A stretch of 64,000 nt of DNA from an uncultured Cytophagales bacterium. Lineage in GTDB: Bacteria > Bacteroidota > Bacteroidia > Cytophagales > Thermoflexibacteraceae. A program made the translations under genes and the position numbers. Shown one piece after another: positions 18,679 to 26,754 of this stretch; the stretch's first letter is position 1, and each line of letters begins with the position of its first letter. Location of the stretch: positions 62,001-126,000 of the forward strand of contig CALHUI010000014.1 of NCBI GenBank assembly GCA_938039675.1. Reading direction: 5' to 3'. Under the pieces are notes generated by a model. The model ran no database searches, had not been told where the DNA came from, and saw nothing but the letters and a program-made list of their open reading frames with translations.

Positions 18679-19293
18679 ATGAAATATTTCATGCCAACAC
18701 CACCACCCGATTTTGATAAAAGCAATGGCCTGCTGCCTGCAATTGTGCAAGATGCAGTAACAGGCAAAGTCCTGATGTTGGGCTATATGAACGCAGAAGC
18801 CTACCAAAAAACACTCTCCGAACGAGTTGTAACCTTTTTCAGCCGTTCCAAAAATCGTCTTTGGACAAAAGGCGAAACCTCAGGCCGTTTTTTACATGTT
18901 ACCGATGTGCTGATAGACTGCGACCGCGATACGGTGCTTGTCAAAGCACGTCCGCAGGGACCTACCTGCCACACCGGCGCAGACACCTGCTTTGACGAAG
19001 CCAACGAAAGCCATGTGCTGTTCCTTGAACATTTGAAGCAAACTATCCGCAGCCGCAAGAACGCTTCGCCCGAAACCTCCTATACGGCAAAACTTTTTGC
19101 CAAAGGAATTAACAAAATTGCACAGAAAGTAGGCGAAGAGGCAGTAGAGTTAGTCATTGAAGCAAAAGACGATAACAAAGAACTGTTTTTAGGAGAGGCT
19201 GCTGACCTGCTGTTCCACTATTTAGTCTTACTGGAAGCAAAATCCATTGATTTAAACGAGGTAATAGAGGTACTCCGCCGGAGACACAGGTAA
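18679..19293 (+). CDS. hisIE: Bifunctional phosphoribosyl-AMP cyclohydrolase / phosphoribosyl-ATP pyrophosphatase
   Basis: 204 residues; catalyses steps 2 and 3 of histidine biosynthesis. HisI part (1-115): QDAVTGKVLMLGYMNAEA, FFSRSKNRLWTKGETSG, then DCDRDTVLVKARPQGPTCH with the zinc-ligand cysteines (C in GPTCHTGADTC). HisE part (about 120-204): KGINKIAQKVGEEAVELVIE with the Glu-rich metal site and EAADLLFHYLVLL. The start at MKYFMPTPPPDFDKSN is close to the usual length. The other his genes are not here, so hisIE is separated from the his operon; a hairpin terminator follows. Confidence 0.95.
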   Translation: MKYFMPTPPPDFDKSNGLLPAIVQDAVTGKVLMLGYMNAEAYQKTLSERVVTFFSRSKNRLWTKGETSGRFLHVTDVLIDCDRDTVLVKARPQGPTCHTGADTCFDEANESHVLFLEHLKQTIRSRKNASPETSYTAKLFAKGINKIAQKVGEEAVELVIEAKDDNKELFLGEAADLLFHYLVLLEAKSIDLNEVIEVLRRRHR

Positions 19294-19324
19294 CATTTGT
19301 GCGTTTTCAGCGCAGTTATTGTCC

Positions 19325-19359
19325 GCCAATGAACAGACTCATTGGCAAACTTCTATTTT
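19325..19359 (+). terminator. Probable terminator of hisIE
   Basis: Perfect 8-bp stem GCCAATGA/TCATTGGC (19325-19332 with 19339-19346), 6-base loop, 32 bases after the hisIE stop; a T run begins 7 bases further on, so the fit is fair rather than ideal. Confidence 0.5.
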
Positions 19360-19469
19360 TTCAAACACAAAACTCTGAAAATCAAAAACTTACAAATCAT
19401 GGCATTTCATTGGTGCAAGCAGAGGTGTCAAGTTAATCATCGTATTTAAACTTAAACGTTGTTTCAGCA

Positions 19470-20045
19470 ATGAAAAAATCGTTCATTAAATTCGCCTTGG
19501 TTGCGTTGCCTTTTTTGCCGTAGAGCCTCCTTCGATGAAGGCACTCGAGAAGTTTGCTTACGACGCCTATGTGCCTCAGGGACAAAAAAATCCGTATGGC
19601 ATTTGAAAACAGCACAGGCAAAGCCATCAGCCTGCGAATCTATGACCAAAGCAATCGGTTGGTGTACTCCAAAAGCTGAACAACATTGATAAAATGCGTC
19701 GTAATTATATTTTCGCAGATGACCTTGCCAAGGGTGTTTATCACATGGGCTTGCGTGCAGGAGAATTTACTGGCAGCAGCAAGGCATGGTCTCCGGCAAA
19801 AATTCTCTGCCTATGTATCGCCTGAAATTACAGACGGGCTCATCAAAGCAGCTTATGAAGGTAATAACGAAGGTGTATATCTGAGCATTACAAACAAAAA
19901 CGGTGCAGTGATTTACTCCGAAAGAACTGGCATCCAAAGCAATTTTACCCGCCGCTATGACCTGAGCAAATTACCTAAAGGCAAATGCACCTTGCAGGTT
20001 TTACATGGTGAAAAGAACATTGAGCAGACGTACGAAGTAAAGTAA
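19470..20045 (+). pseudogene. Frameshifted small secreted protein with two related domains
   Basis: A signal-peptide-like start MKKSFIKFALVALPFLP at 19470 hits a stop; shifting frame gives AFFAVEPPSMKALEKFAYDA; another shift gives KIRMAFENSTGKAISLRIYD; another gives LNNIDKMRRNYIFADDLAKG; a last shift gives KFSAYVSPEITDGL and then GVYLSITNKNGAVIYSERTG ending YEVK* at 20045. At least four frame changes are needed. The two halves resemble each other (SLRIYDQSNRLVYSKS versus YLSITNKNGAVIYSERT; YIFADDLAKGVYHMGL versus YDLSKLPKGKCTLQVL), so the intact gene carried a duplicated beta domain behind a signal peptide, of a small exported-protein type common in Bacteroidota. Function unknown. Only the last ~70 codons are still an open frame. 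Confidence 0.75.
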
Positions 20046-20060
20046 TCGGCAGTTACGGGT

Positions 20061-20104
20061 AAAAAACAGCTGCTCGTTCCTCAACAGAAGAGCGGCTTTT
20101 GTAT
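20061..20104. terminator. Bidirectional terminator between convergent genes
   Basis: Eight-base-pair stem AGCTGCTC/GAGCGGCT (20068-20075 with 20090-20097, one G-T pair), preceded by a run of As (20061-20066) and followed by Ts (20097-20100), between the pseudogene end and the GH32 gene end. Confidence 0.65.
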
Positions 20105-20115
20105 TTCCACGATTG

Positions 20116-21687
20116 TTATTTCTTTATTTCGGGTTTCAGGTCGCGGAAAGAGGATGTTACTAATCTGGCCAATCCTTTGCCTTTTTGGGCAAATGCCACT
20201 ACGCCACGACTTTTTTCAGACGGAAAAACCACGTTGCTGATGGTATAACGCCCATCTTGGGCAAATACCTCTACGTTATTGCGGTCAAACAACACGCGCA
20301 GTTTAAGATTTTCGCCGTTTGTATCAATCGCTACACTGTCCAAAACAGTAAACTTCGGGCTAAACGATACATTGCCCGACTTGCTGCGGTCTAAATAGAG
20401 CATCTTACGGGCTGCATCGTAGCGAATCACCGTTTCTTCCGTATCAGTTTTGAAAATTTTAAAACCAAAAACTGCATCGTTAGCAAATTCAAAAGTGCCT
20501 TCAATATCGTAGAGGTCTCCGCCTTTGTCCTGATTACCAACGACTAACTCTCCTGCCCGTTGGAGTTCTATGTTTTCATAGCGTGTAGTAGATTTAGCCA
20601 TGTCATTGACCATTTCTACGGGTTGTTGCAGCAAACGGTAGCCTTCCGGTTCTTTGCGTAAATACAACATGCGCGGAATAGCCATTCCGTTGCGCCAAGG
20701 ATGCGTAGGCACTTGATTAGCATATGCCCAGTTGCTTATCCAACCCAGCAATACGCGGCGGTCGTTGGGTATATGGTTGAACGTAACAGCAGCAAAATAA
20801 TCGCGCCCGTAGTCTAAATACAGCGGCTTATTGGCAGGGTTGTCGTTCTTGAATCGCTTGCCGTCAAACTCACCGATGAAATATTGCACCCCCTGAAAGC
20901 CGGGATAAGGCCCTTCGGCAGAAATAAGCAGTACCCATTTTTGCTTGCCGGGTTCGTTTTCTACAGGTAAAGAGAACAAATCCGGGCATTCCCAAGGGAT
21001 GGCTACGTTCCCTTCCGGTCCGAACTCGCTCAGCAACTCCCAGTTTTTCAGGTTGGCAGAGCCGTAAAACTGCGTTTTATGTTCATTGGGCAGATTGACC
21101 GCCATAATCCATTTTTTACTTTCCTCGTGCCAAAAAACTTTAGGGTCGCGAAAGTCTTTTTTGCCTAAATCTATGACAGGGTTTTTGTCGTACTTTGTCC
21201 ATGTCCGCCCTTTGTCGGTGCTGTATGCCATGTGCTGCGTTTGCAGATACACATCGGGGTTTTTAGGGTCTAAAATGCGGTGAGCGGTATAAAATGCCAC
21301 AAAAGCATTTTCGCCAAATCCTGCAGTGTTGTTTTTATCTACAACGGCACTGCCGGAAAAAATCATGGCAGTATCCTCTGCAATGGCGATGGGCAGTTCT
21401 TCCCAATGCAGCAGGTCGTGGCTGACGGCATGCCCCCAGTGCATATGTCCCCATACTTTATCAAAAGGATTGTGCTGGAAGAAAAGATGAAATTCGCCGT
21501 TGTGGTACAACAGCCCATTGGGGTCGTTTGTCCAGAATTTCCGCGGTGTAAAATGGAATTGCGGACGCAAATGCGCCGTTGTACTGTCAGTAAGTTGGCT
21601 GTTTTGCTCCCCTTCTTTGGCGGCAGGATTGCAGGCAGCCACTGCTGCAAGGGTCAATAGGCCAAGCAAGTGTGATTTTATCTTCAT
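20116..21687 (-). CDS. Glycoside hydrolase family 32 lipoprotein (levanase/fructanase-type)
   Basis: 523 residues. Signal peptide with lipobox ending AAVAAC (Cys19), so membrane-anchored and probably periplasmic or surface-exposed. The GH32 catalytic set is visible: nucleophile Asp55 in FWTNDPNGLLY, FRDPKVFWH for the stabilising aspartate, and the acid/base glutamate in WECPDLFSLP. The five-bladed propeller is followed by the usual C-terminal beta-sandwich (about 390-523). It should hydrolyse beta-fructosides (levan, inulin or sucrose); which one cannot be told. It is the last gene of a three-gene operon: its ATG overlaps the stop of the haloperoxidase-like gene by 4 bases (ATGA). Confidence 0.93.
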   Translation of the reverse strand: MKIKSHLLGLLTLAAVAACNPAAKEGEQNSQLTDSTTAHLRPQFHFTPRKFWTNDPNGLLYHNGEFHLFFQHNPFDKVWGHMHWGHAVSHDLLHWEELPIAIAEDTAMIFSGSAVVDKNNTAGFGENAFVAFYTAHRILDPKNPDVYLQTQHMAYSTDKGRTWTKYDKNPVIDLGKKDFRDPKVFWHEESKKWIMAVNLPNEHKTQFYGSANLKNWELLSEFGPEGNVAIPWECPDLFSLPVENEPGKQKWVLLISAEGPYPGFQGVQYFIGEFDGKRFKNDNPANKPLYLDYGRDYFAAVTFNHIPNDRRVLLGWISNWAYANQVPTHPWRNGMAIPRMLYLRKEPEGYRLLQQPVEMVNDMAKSTTRYENIELQRAGELVVGNQDKGGDLYDIEGTFEFANDAVFGFKIFKTDTEETVIRYDAARKMLYLDRSKSGNVSFSPKFTVLDSVAIDTNGENLKLRVLFDRNNVEVFAQDGRYTISNVVFPSEKSRGVVAFAQKGKGLARLVTSSFRDLKPEIKK

Positions 21688-23069
21688 TGTGCAGTGGTTG
21701 AGTTAATTTTTGTGCGTAAAAGTACCCAATTGCCTACTTTTTTGCCTTGTTCGGCGCTTAGCTTGAGTGTGCTCCGGTAGTGAATCCCGCCGTACAGTCG
21801 GCTGATGGAACACTCCTCGGCGGCCTGCCTGAATGAGCTGAAACTTCTTACCGAACGGCCGTAGGGCACTTCCGTACTGTCATTGAAGGCAAAACTATCA
21901 CCGTAAAGGGCAGTCAGCACTTCGGCCACGGCAGAAGAAATTACGCTGTGCCCGCTGGTATATTCGGGGAAAGGAGGGGTTTGCAAAAACGGCTCCCATG
22001 TTTCGTCCATGTATTTGTTGATGACGGCAATAGGGCGCGGCATGTTGCTGTAAAATTTTTCTTCCCAGCAGGAAATAAAACCATCAAATAAAGCAATACT
22101 GACTATAGCGAAACATTGAGCAGTACGGGCAGCATCGGCATTAGTATTGCGGACTATTTGCGAAGTTAGCATCATCCAGTGCCCGCCGGGGGTCATTTTT
22201 TTAGAATTGAAAACCACGTGCCCTTTGTGGTGCGATACGAAAGGGTTATCATCCCAAAAAGATGCGATTTCCTGTTGTTCTTTGGTAAGTTGCCTGCTCA
22301 CATCAAACACATCCTGTACTTCTTTGAAGTAGGGGCTGTTTTTTTTGTTGGAATAAGGAATCGGGCGCGGCGGTTTGAACTGTGCGGCAGAGTCCAGCAC
22401 TAGCGTTGCAATGGTACACCAATAAGGCTCTAAGGCATCGGCATAATCGGGCGGCGTAGGATTCCACACATCCTCCCGAGGGGTTACATTGTATCGCTCA
22501 TAGCCCCGCGACTCTTTGTAGTTGTCTTTGGCAGCACGGGCAAGAATAGCTTTACCCACAGCCTCGCCAAACTCGGTTGCCTTTGCAATGGTTTCCTTGG
22601 GCATACCGCTTTTTTCTACGGCAGCCATCACTTCCTTTTCGCAGCCGTTGAGCGAATCGTGCGAAAAGGTAACATTTCTTGCCACCGTAAACATGGCTTT
22701 CAAACCTGCCAGTGCTGCCGCCTTACTGATGTCGGTTGAAGGAACGGGCATAGGGTCAAACCCGCGCAGACGAGCAGTAAGCGAAGGATATTTTGCCGTA
22801 TCTGCCCAACGGGTGGCTTCATAGGCTGCCAGTGAGGTGTAGGCATAAATCCGACTGGCAACTGGCGGCGAAAAGATGTCGTAAATAACTACATCGGTAA
22901 CTTCTTGCAAACCTTTGTGCAATAGCACGGGCGAATCGGCGGCAATAGATTGCATATTGCCAGCAGATGCCTCTTGCGTGCCTTTCTGCGTGCCGTTACA
23001 TGCTTGCAAACCTGCAAAAAGTCCCGACAGGCTGCACAGGAGCAAACAAAAACGAAGAGAAATTGTCAT
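21684..23069 (-). CDS. Vanadium-dependent haloperoxidase / PAP2-superfamily lipoprotein
   Basis: 461 residues from ATG 23069, chosen because it overlaps the previous stop as ATGA and begins the signal peptide MTISLRFCLLLCSLSG with lipobox GLQAC (Cys24). The C-terminal half carries the full vanadate/phosphate-binding set of the vanadium chloroperoxidase/PAP2 superfamily: Lys and Arg in EEKFYSNMPRPIAV, Ser-Gly-His in YTSGHSVISSAV, and Arg plus the catalytic His in SRLYGGIHYRST. Such proteins oxidise halides with peroxide or act as acid phosphatases; sequence alone does not decide. It is the middle gene of a CRTAC1 - haloperoxidase - GH32 operon with 4-base overlaps on both sides. Confidence 0.88.
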   Translation of the reverse strand: MTISLRFCLLLCSLSGLFAGLQACNGTQKGTQEASAGNMQSIAADSPVLLHKGLQEVTDVVIYDIFSPPVASRIYAYTSLAAYEATRWADTAKYPSLTARLRGFDPMPVPSTDISKAAALAGLKAMFTVARNVTFSHDSLNGCEKEVMAAVEKSGMPKETIAKATEFGEAVGKAILARAAKDNYKESRGYERYNVTPREDVWNPTPPDYADALEPYWCTIATLVLDSAAQFKPPRPIPYSNKKNSPYFKEVQDVFDVSRQLTKEQQEIASFWDDNPFVSHHKGHVVFNSKKMTPGGHWMMLTSQIVRNTNADAARTAQCFAIVSIALFDGFISCWEEKFYSNMPRPIAVINKYMDETWEPFLQTPPFPEYTSGHSVISSAVAEVLTALYGDSFAFNDSTEVPYGRSVRSFSSFRQAAEECSISRLYGGIHYRSTLKLSAEQGKKVGNWVLLRTKINSTTAQ

Positions 23070-26000
23070 TGTTTTTGCGGCAAAAAGTTGATTGTTTTCA
23101 CGGATGAACTTTGCCATATAGAGCGGCTGCTTTGTGAAAGAAACGATGAGCCGATGTACAATTCATGGCGACGGATTTTGCCATTAGCAAGTGTCAGCAA
23201 AGCCACATAAGCGCGGGCAGGCGGCAGTTCCTTGCGGCGATTGACGCGGCTGCGGAAGGTGAGCAGGGTATTGCGGTTGCGGCTTACCACATACAGCGGC
23301 TGACCGTTTGCCCCGCTGATTTGTACCAATGCCTTCGCATCTTGGGGAGCAAACCAGCCGCTCTGTGCTAAATTGGCGGCTTCAAATTCCCCGTTGCCTT
23401 TACCTTTCAGCAGTAAGCCGTAAAAAGCATCCTGTCTGCCTGTCATTACCTCAGTGCCGTAATCATTGCCCACAAGTAAAACATCCAAATTGCCGTCATC
23501 GTCCACGTCGTCGGCTAATAAGCCGAAAACAGGGCTGTACTGGGCTTCCAACGGCAGTTGCCGAATTTCAAACTGCCCATTGCCTTTATTTTCAACATAG
23601 GCCGATGCCAAAAAGTTGGCCATATGTACGGTTGCCATTTTCAGCGTATCTGCACCCAACGACTCGGCCATGCCTGCCGAAGCAAAGGCTTTGTAGCTGG
23701 TAAATCGGGCTTTGATAGAAATCATTTGTTTCATCATGTCATCTCGGCCAAAAAACGGAAACTCGCGAAGCACGCCGGCATCGTCGGGGAAATAGGCAGT
23801 CGGTATGGCATCGTAGCTGCCGTTTTTGTCAAAATCGGCGGAGTAGAGCCGCACGGGTCGTTCTGCAGTAGGACGAAACAGGTTGTTCAGTCCAAAATTA
23901 CCTGCAATGTAATCAATATCGCCGTCGTTGTCAAAGTCAGCGCCTGTAAGGCTGTTCCACCAGCCTGTGAGTTGGTCTAAACCGTTGCCTCTTTGGCGGG
24001 TCAGTTTGCCCTTGTCGTTGCGAAACAACGTCAGCGGCATCCACTCGCCTGCCAGCAGCAGGTCATGGTCGCCGTCATTGTCAGAATCTGTCCACAGTGC
24101 ATCGCAAATCATGCCTATGTCTATCAGCTCAGGGGCTGTTTGGGCGGTAACATCGGTGAATTTTACCGTACCGATTTGCGTGTCGTTGCGAAGCAGAAAA
24201 CTGCTCACCGATTTGGGATAAAACTGCGGGCAGTTGCGTCCGCCAATAAACAAGTCAAGGTCGCCGTCTTGGTCAAAATCGGCAGCCTTCACGCATGATT
24301 TGCTGACCAGCAATTTGGGGATGGCCTGTAGCTGCAAAATAAACCTGCCTTTTTCGTTCAGATAGAATCGGTCTTGGTAAGCACCTGTTCCCTGCGGTTG
24401 CTCATTGCTGCCGCTGGCGATGTATAGGTCATCGTCGCCGTCGCTGTCGGCATCAAAAAAGAGTACACCCATATCTTCGTGGATTTTGGCGCTACTGTCC
24501 GCATCGGCAATCAGGTCTTGCATCTCAAATTTGCCGTCGGGCTTTTGTATAAAAAATCGTCCTTTGCGCTGATTGCTTCCGCCAATGAAAAGGTCTTCCA
24601 ACCCGTCGCCGTTTGCATCGGTAACTGCCAGTGCGGGGCCGTATTGCGACAACTTGTGCGGCAATAGTTTTTGCAAATTGAAGTCCACATAATCCAGTTC
24701 ATCGTGGCGGTATTGGATGGTCTCATCGCCGCTGAGAGCCTGAAACAAGGGCTGTTCAGCTGCTGTATCGGCAGGTGCAATTGGTGCACCTGCTTTGGCA
24801 TATTCTGCCACAATTACTTGATTAGCAGATACATCTTTCAAAGTTTGGGTTTTGCCATCCGGCCAGGTGATGCGCACCTCATCCACCTTTTGCACAGCTC
24901 CCAAGCCGAAGTGAGCCACATTTTCCATGGTGGAAAGATAGCCGCGATACAGGCTGTTTTCGTGTATTTGCTTTTCGCCGTTGCCATAGCGCAACTCAAC
25001 AATGGTTCCTACACCCATCGGATTTTTATCCGACCCTTTAAAGCGGATGCGGAGATAATTGCGGTCGGTGCGTTTCTGCTCGGTCAGGTTATTGCGGTAC
25101 ACATGCGCAGAATCGTCAATATTATTGACAATATAATCCAAATCGCCGTCGTTGTCCAAATCGGCGTAGGCGGCACCGTTAGAAAAGCTCGGCTGCTCTA
25201 TCCCCCACGCTTCCATCACTTTTTCAAATAAGCCGTTGCCTTTATTGCGAAAAGCATAGTTTTTCAGCTTCACGCGCGGAATTTCTTCCAGCAACATTTC
25301 TTTAGGCGCATAAATAGCCATTGCGGCGCGGTAAGCGGCAAAGTCGCGGTCGGTGATGTCTTTCGGGAAACCGTTGGTAACTATCAGGTCGCGGAGACCG
25401 TCGCCATCAAAATCTGCCACCAAGGGTGTCCAACTCCAATCGGTTTCCGCAATGCCCGCCAGCATGGAGATATCGGAGAAAACGGGCAGAGAGATTCCCG
25501 GCCTGTTGCCACGATTGAGTTGCAGTGTATTGCGCACAAACTGGTACTGATACCCAAACTGGTCGTTGTTGATGTAGTGATAGTAATTGGCGGGCGCAAG
25601 CATCTGCTTTTTGCGGCGGTTGTCTTCGGGCAGCATATCCAGCGCAATAATATCGGCAAGACCGTCATTGTTTATATCGGCTACATCATTGCCCATGGCC
25701 GAGTAGCAGGTGTGCATGAACATTTCGGGTGCATGGTCGGTAAACGTGCCATTGCGGTTGTTGATGTAAAAAATGTCGTTGGTCAAGTAGTCATTGGTGA
25801 TGTAAATATCCTTCCAGCCGTCGCGGTTGATGTCGCAAATATTGATGCCTAAGCCAAAACCCTCAATGGTAATGCCTGCCTGTTTAGAAACATCGGTGAA
25901 GCGGGCATGGCCAAGCGCACTGTCGTAGTCGTTGCGATAAAGCCGGTCGGTAATTACGGCGCTGCCGTCGGTAATTTTTTTGCGGTACTTGTTGGGGTAA

Positions 26001-26596
26001 GCGGTTTGCGACATCTCATTGACCAGAATATATAGGTCTAAATCGCCGTCGTTGTCATAGTCAAAAAAGGCGGCGTTGGTGGTGTGTGTGGTGTCGGCAA
26101 TGCCATATTCGGCAGCCATTTCCCTAAAAACGGGTACACCATTTTTAATTCCTTGATTTACAAACAGTTGATTGGCTCTTTTAACAGGTTCGGGGTGTGC
26201 GGTTGCACATACGTACAAATCGGTCCATCCATCGGTGTTGATATCTACCACAGCCACTCCCGATGACCAGCAGTCGGCTGCCGTTACACCTGCGCGGTCG
26301 GTGATGTCTTCAAACTGCCATCCGCCTTTATTCAGGTATAACTGATTGGCGACCATGTTGCCCGTAAAGTACACGTCCTGTAAGCCGTCGTTGTTGAAAT
26401 CGGCAATGGCAACACCACCCCCGTTGTAAATGTATTCAAAGTCCAAGATATTCATAGTGTCGGTTTCCGTAATTCGGTTGGAAAAACGGATGCCCGAATC
26501 TCCCGCAGGAATAGCCGTAAACTGTTTGTTGTAGTGGTTGCAAGCCGTCAATACTGTAAGAACCACATAAGCTGACCATCTGTAAATCGGGTTCAT
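23066..26596 (-). CDS. CRTAC1-family FG-GAP/VCBS repeat lipoprotein with ASPIC/UnbV domain
   Basis: 1176 residues from ATG 26596 (MNPIYRWSAYVVLTVLTACN; lipobox LTAC, Cys19). A seven-bladed beta-propeller is formed by many FG-GAP/VCBS repeats with calcium-binding loops of the type DFNNDGLQDVYFTGN, DINTDGWTDLYVC, DYDNDGDLDLYILVN and DANGDGLEDLFIGG, spread over about residues 50-500 and 640-1130. An ASPIC/UnbV domain lies between (about 520-590: GVGTIVELRYGNGEKQIHEN, VRITWPDGKTQTL). Such proteins are exported calcium-stabilised surface propellers without known catalytic function. It is first in the operon; its stop TGA overlaps the ATG of the haloperoxidase-like gene. Confidence 0.92.
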   Translation of the reverse strand: MNPIYRWSAYVVLTVLTACNHYNKQFTAIPAGDSGIRFSNRITETDTMNILDFEYIYNGGGVAIADFNNDGLQDVYFTGNMVANQLYLNKGGWQFEDITDRAGVTAADCWSSGVAVVDINTDGWTDLYVCATAHPEPVKRANQLFVNQGIKNGVPVFREMAAEYGIADTTHTTNAAFFDYDNDGDLDLYILVNEMSQTAYPNKYRKKITDGSAVITDRLYRNDYDSALGHARFTDVSKQAGITIEGFGLGINICDINRDGWKDIYITNDYLTNDIFYINNRNGTFTDHAPEMFMHTCYSAMGNDVADINNDGLADIIALDMLPEDNRRKKQMLAPANYYHYINNDQFGYQYQFVRNTLQLNRGNRPGISLPVFSDISMLAGIAETDWSWTPLVADFDGDGLRDLIVTNGFPKDITDRDFAAYRAAMAIYAPKEMLLEEIPRVKLKNYAFRNKGNGLFEKVMEAWGIEQPSFSNGAAYADLDNDGDLDYIVNNIDDSAHVYRNNLTEQKRTDRNYLRIRFKGSDKNPMGVGTIVELRYGNGEKQIHENSLYRGYLSTMENVAHFGLGAVQKVDEVRITWPDGKTQTLKDVSANQVIVAEYAKAGAPIAPADTAAEQPLFQALSGDETIQYRHDELDYVDFNLQKLLPHKLSQYGPALAVTDANGDGLEDLFIGGSNQRKGRFFIQKPDGKFEMQDLIADADSSAKIHEDMGVLFFDADSDGDDDLYIASGSNEQPQGTGAYQDRFYLNEKGRFILQLQAIPKLLVSKSCVKAADFDQDGDLDLFIGGRNCPQFYPKSVSSFLLRNDTQIGTVKFTDVTAQTAPELIDIGMICDALWTDSDNDGDHDLLLAGEWMPLTLFRNDKGKLTRQRGNGLDQLTGWWNSLTGADFDNDGDIDYIAGNFGLNNLFRPTAERPVRLYSADFDKNGSYDAIPTAYFPDDAGVLREFPFFGRDDMMKQMISIKARFTSYKAFASAGMAESLGADTLKMATVHMANFLASAYVENKGNGQFEIRQLPLEAQYSPVFGLLADDVDDDGNLDVLLVGNDYGTEVMTGRQDAFYGLLLKGKGNGEFEAANLAQSGWFAPQDAKALVQISGANGQPLYVVSRNRNTLLTFRSRVNRRKELPPARAYVALLTLANGKIRRHELYIGSSFLSQSSRSIWQSSSVKTINFLPQKQ

Positions 26597-26754
26597 AGGC
26601 AATCAAGTTTCTTCATTTAGCAGTAAAATAGAAAAATTTTTGCCATCCGCAACAAATTGCTACATCACCCGGCACGGCAGATTTGTTTACAAAAACACCT
26701 AAAATTACACAAAAAAAACCGTAATTAACAGTCGTATTGAAATGTTACACGCAA

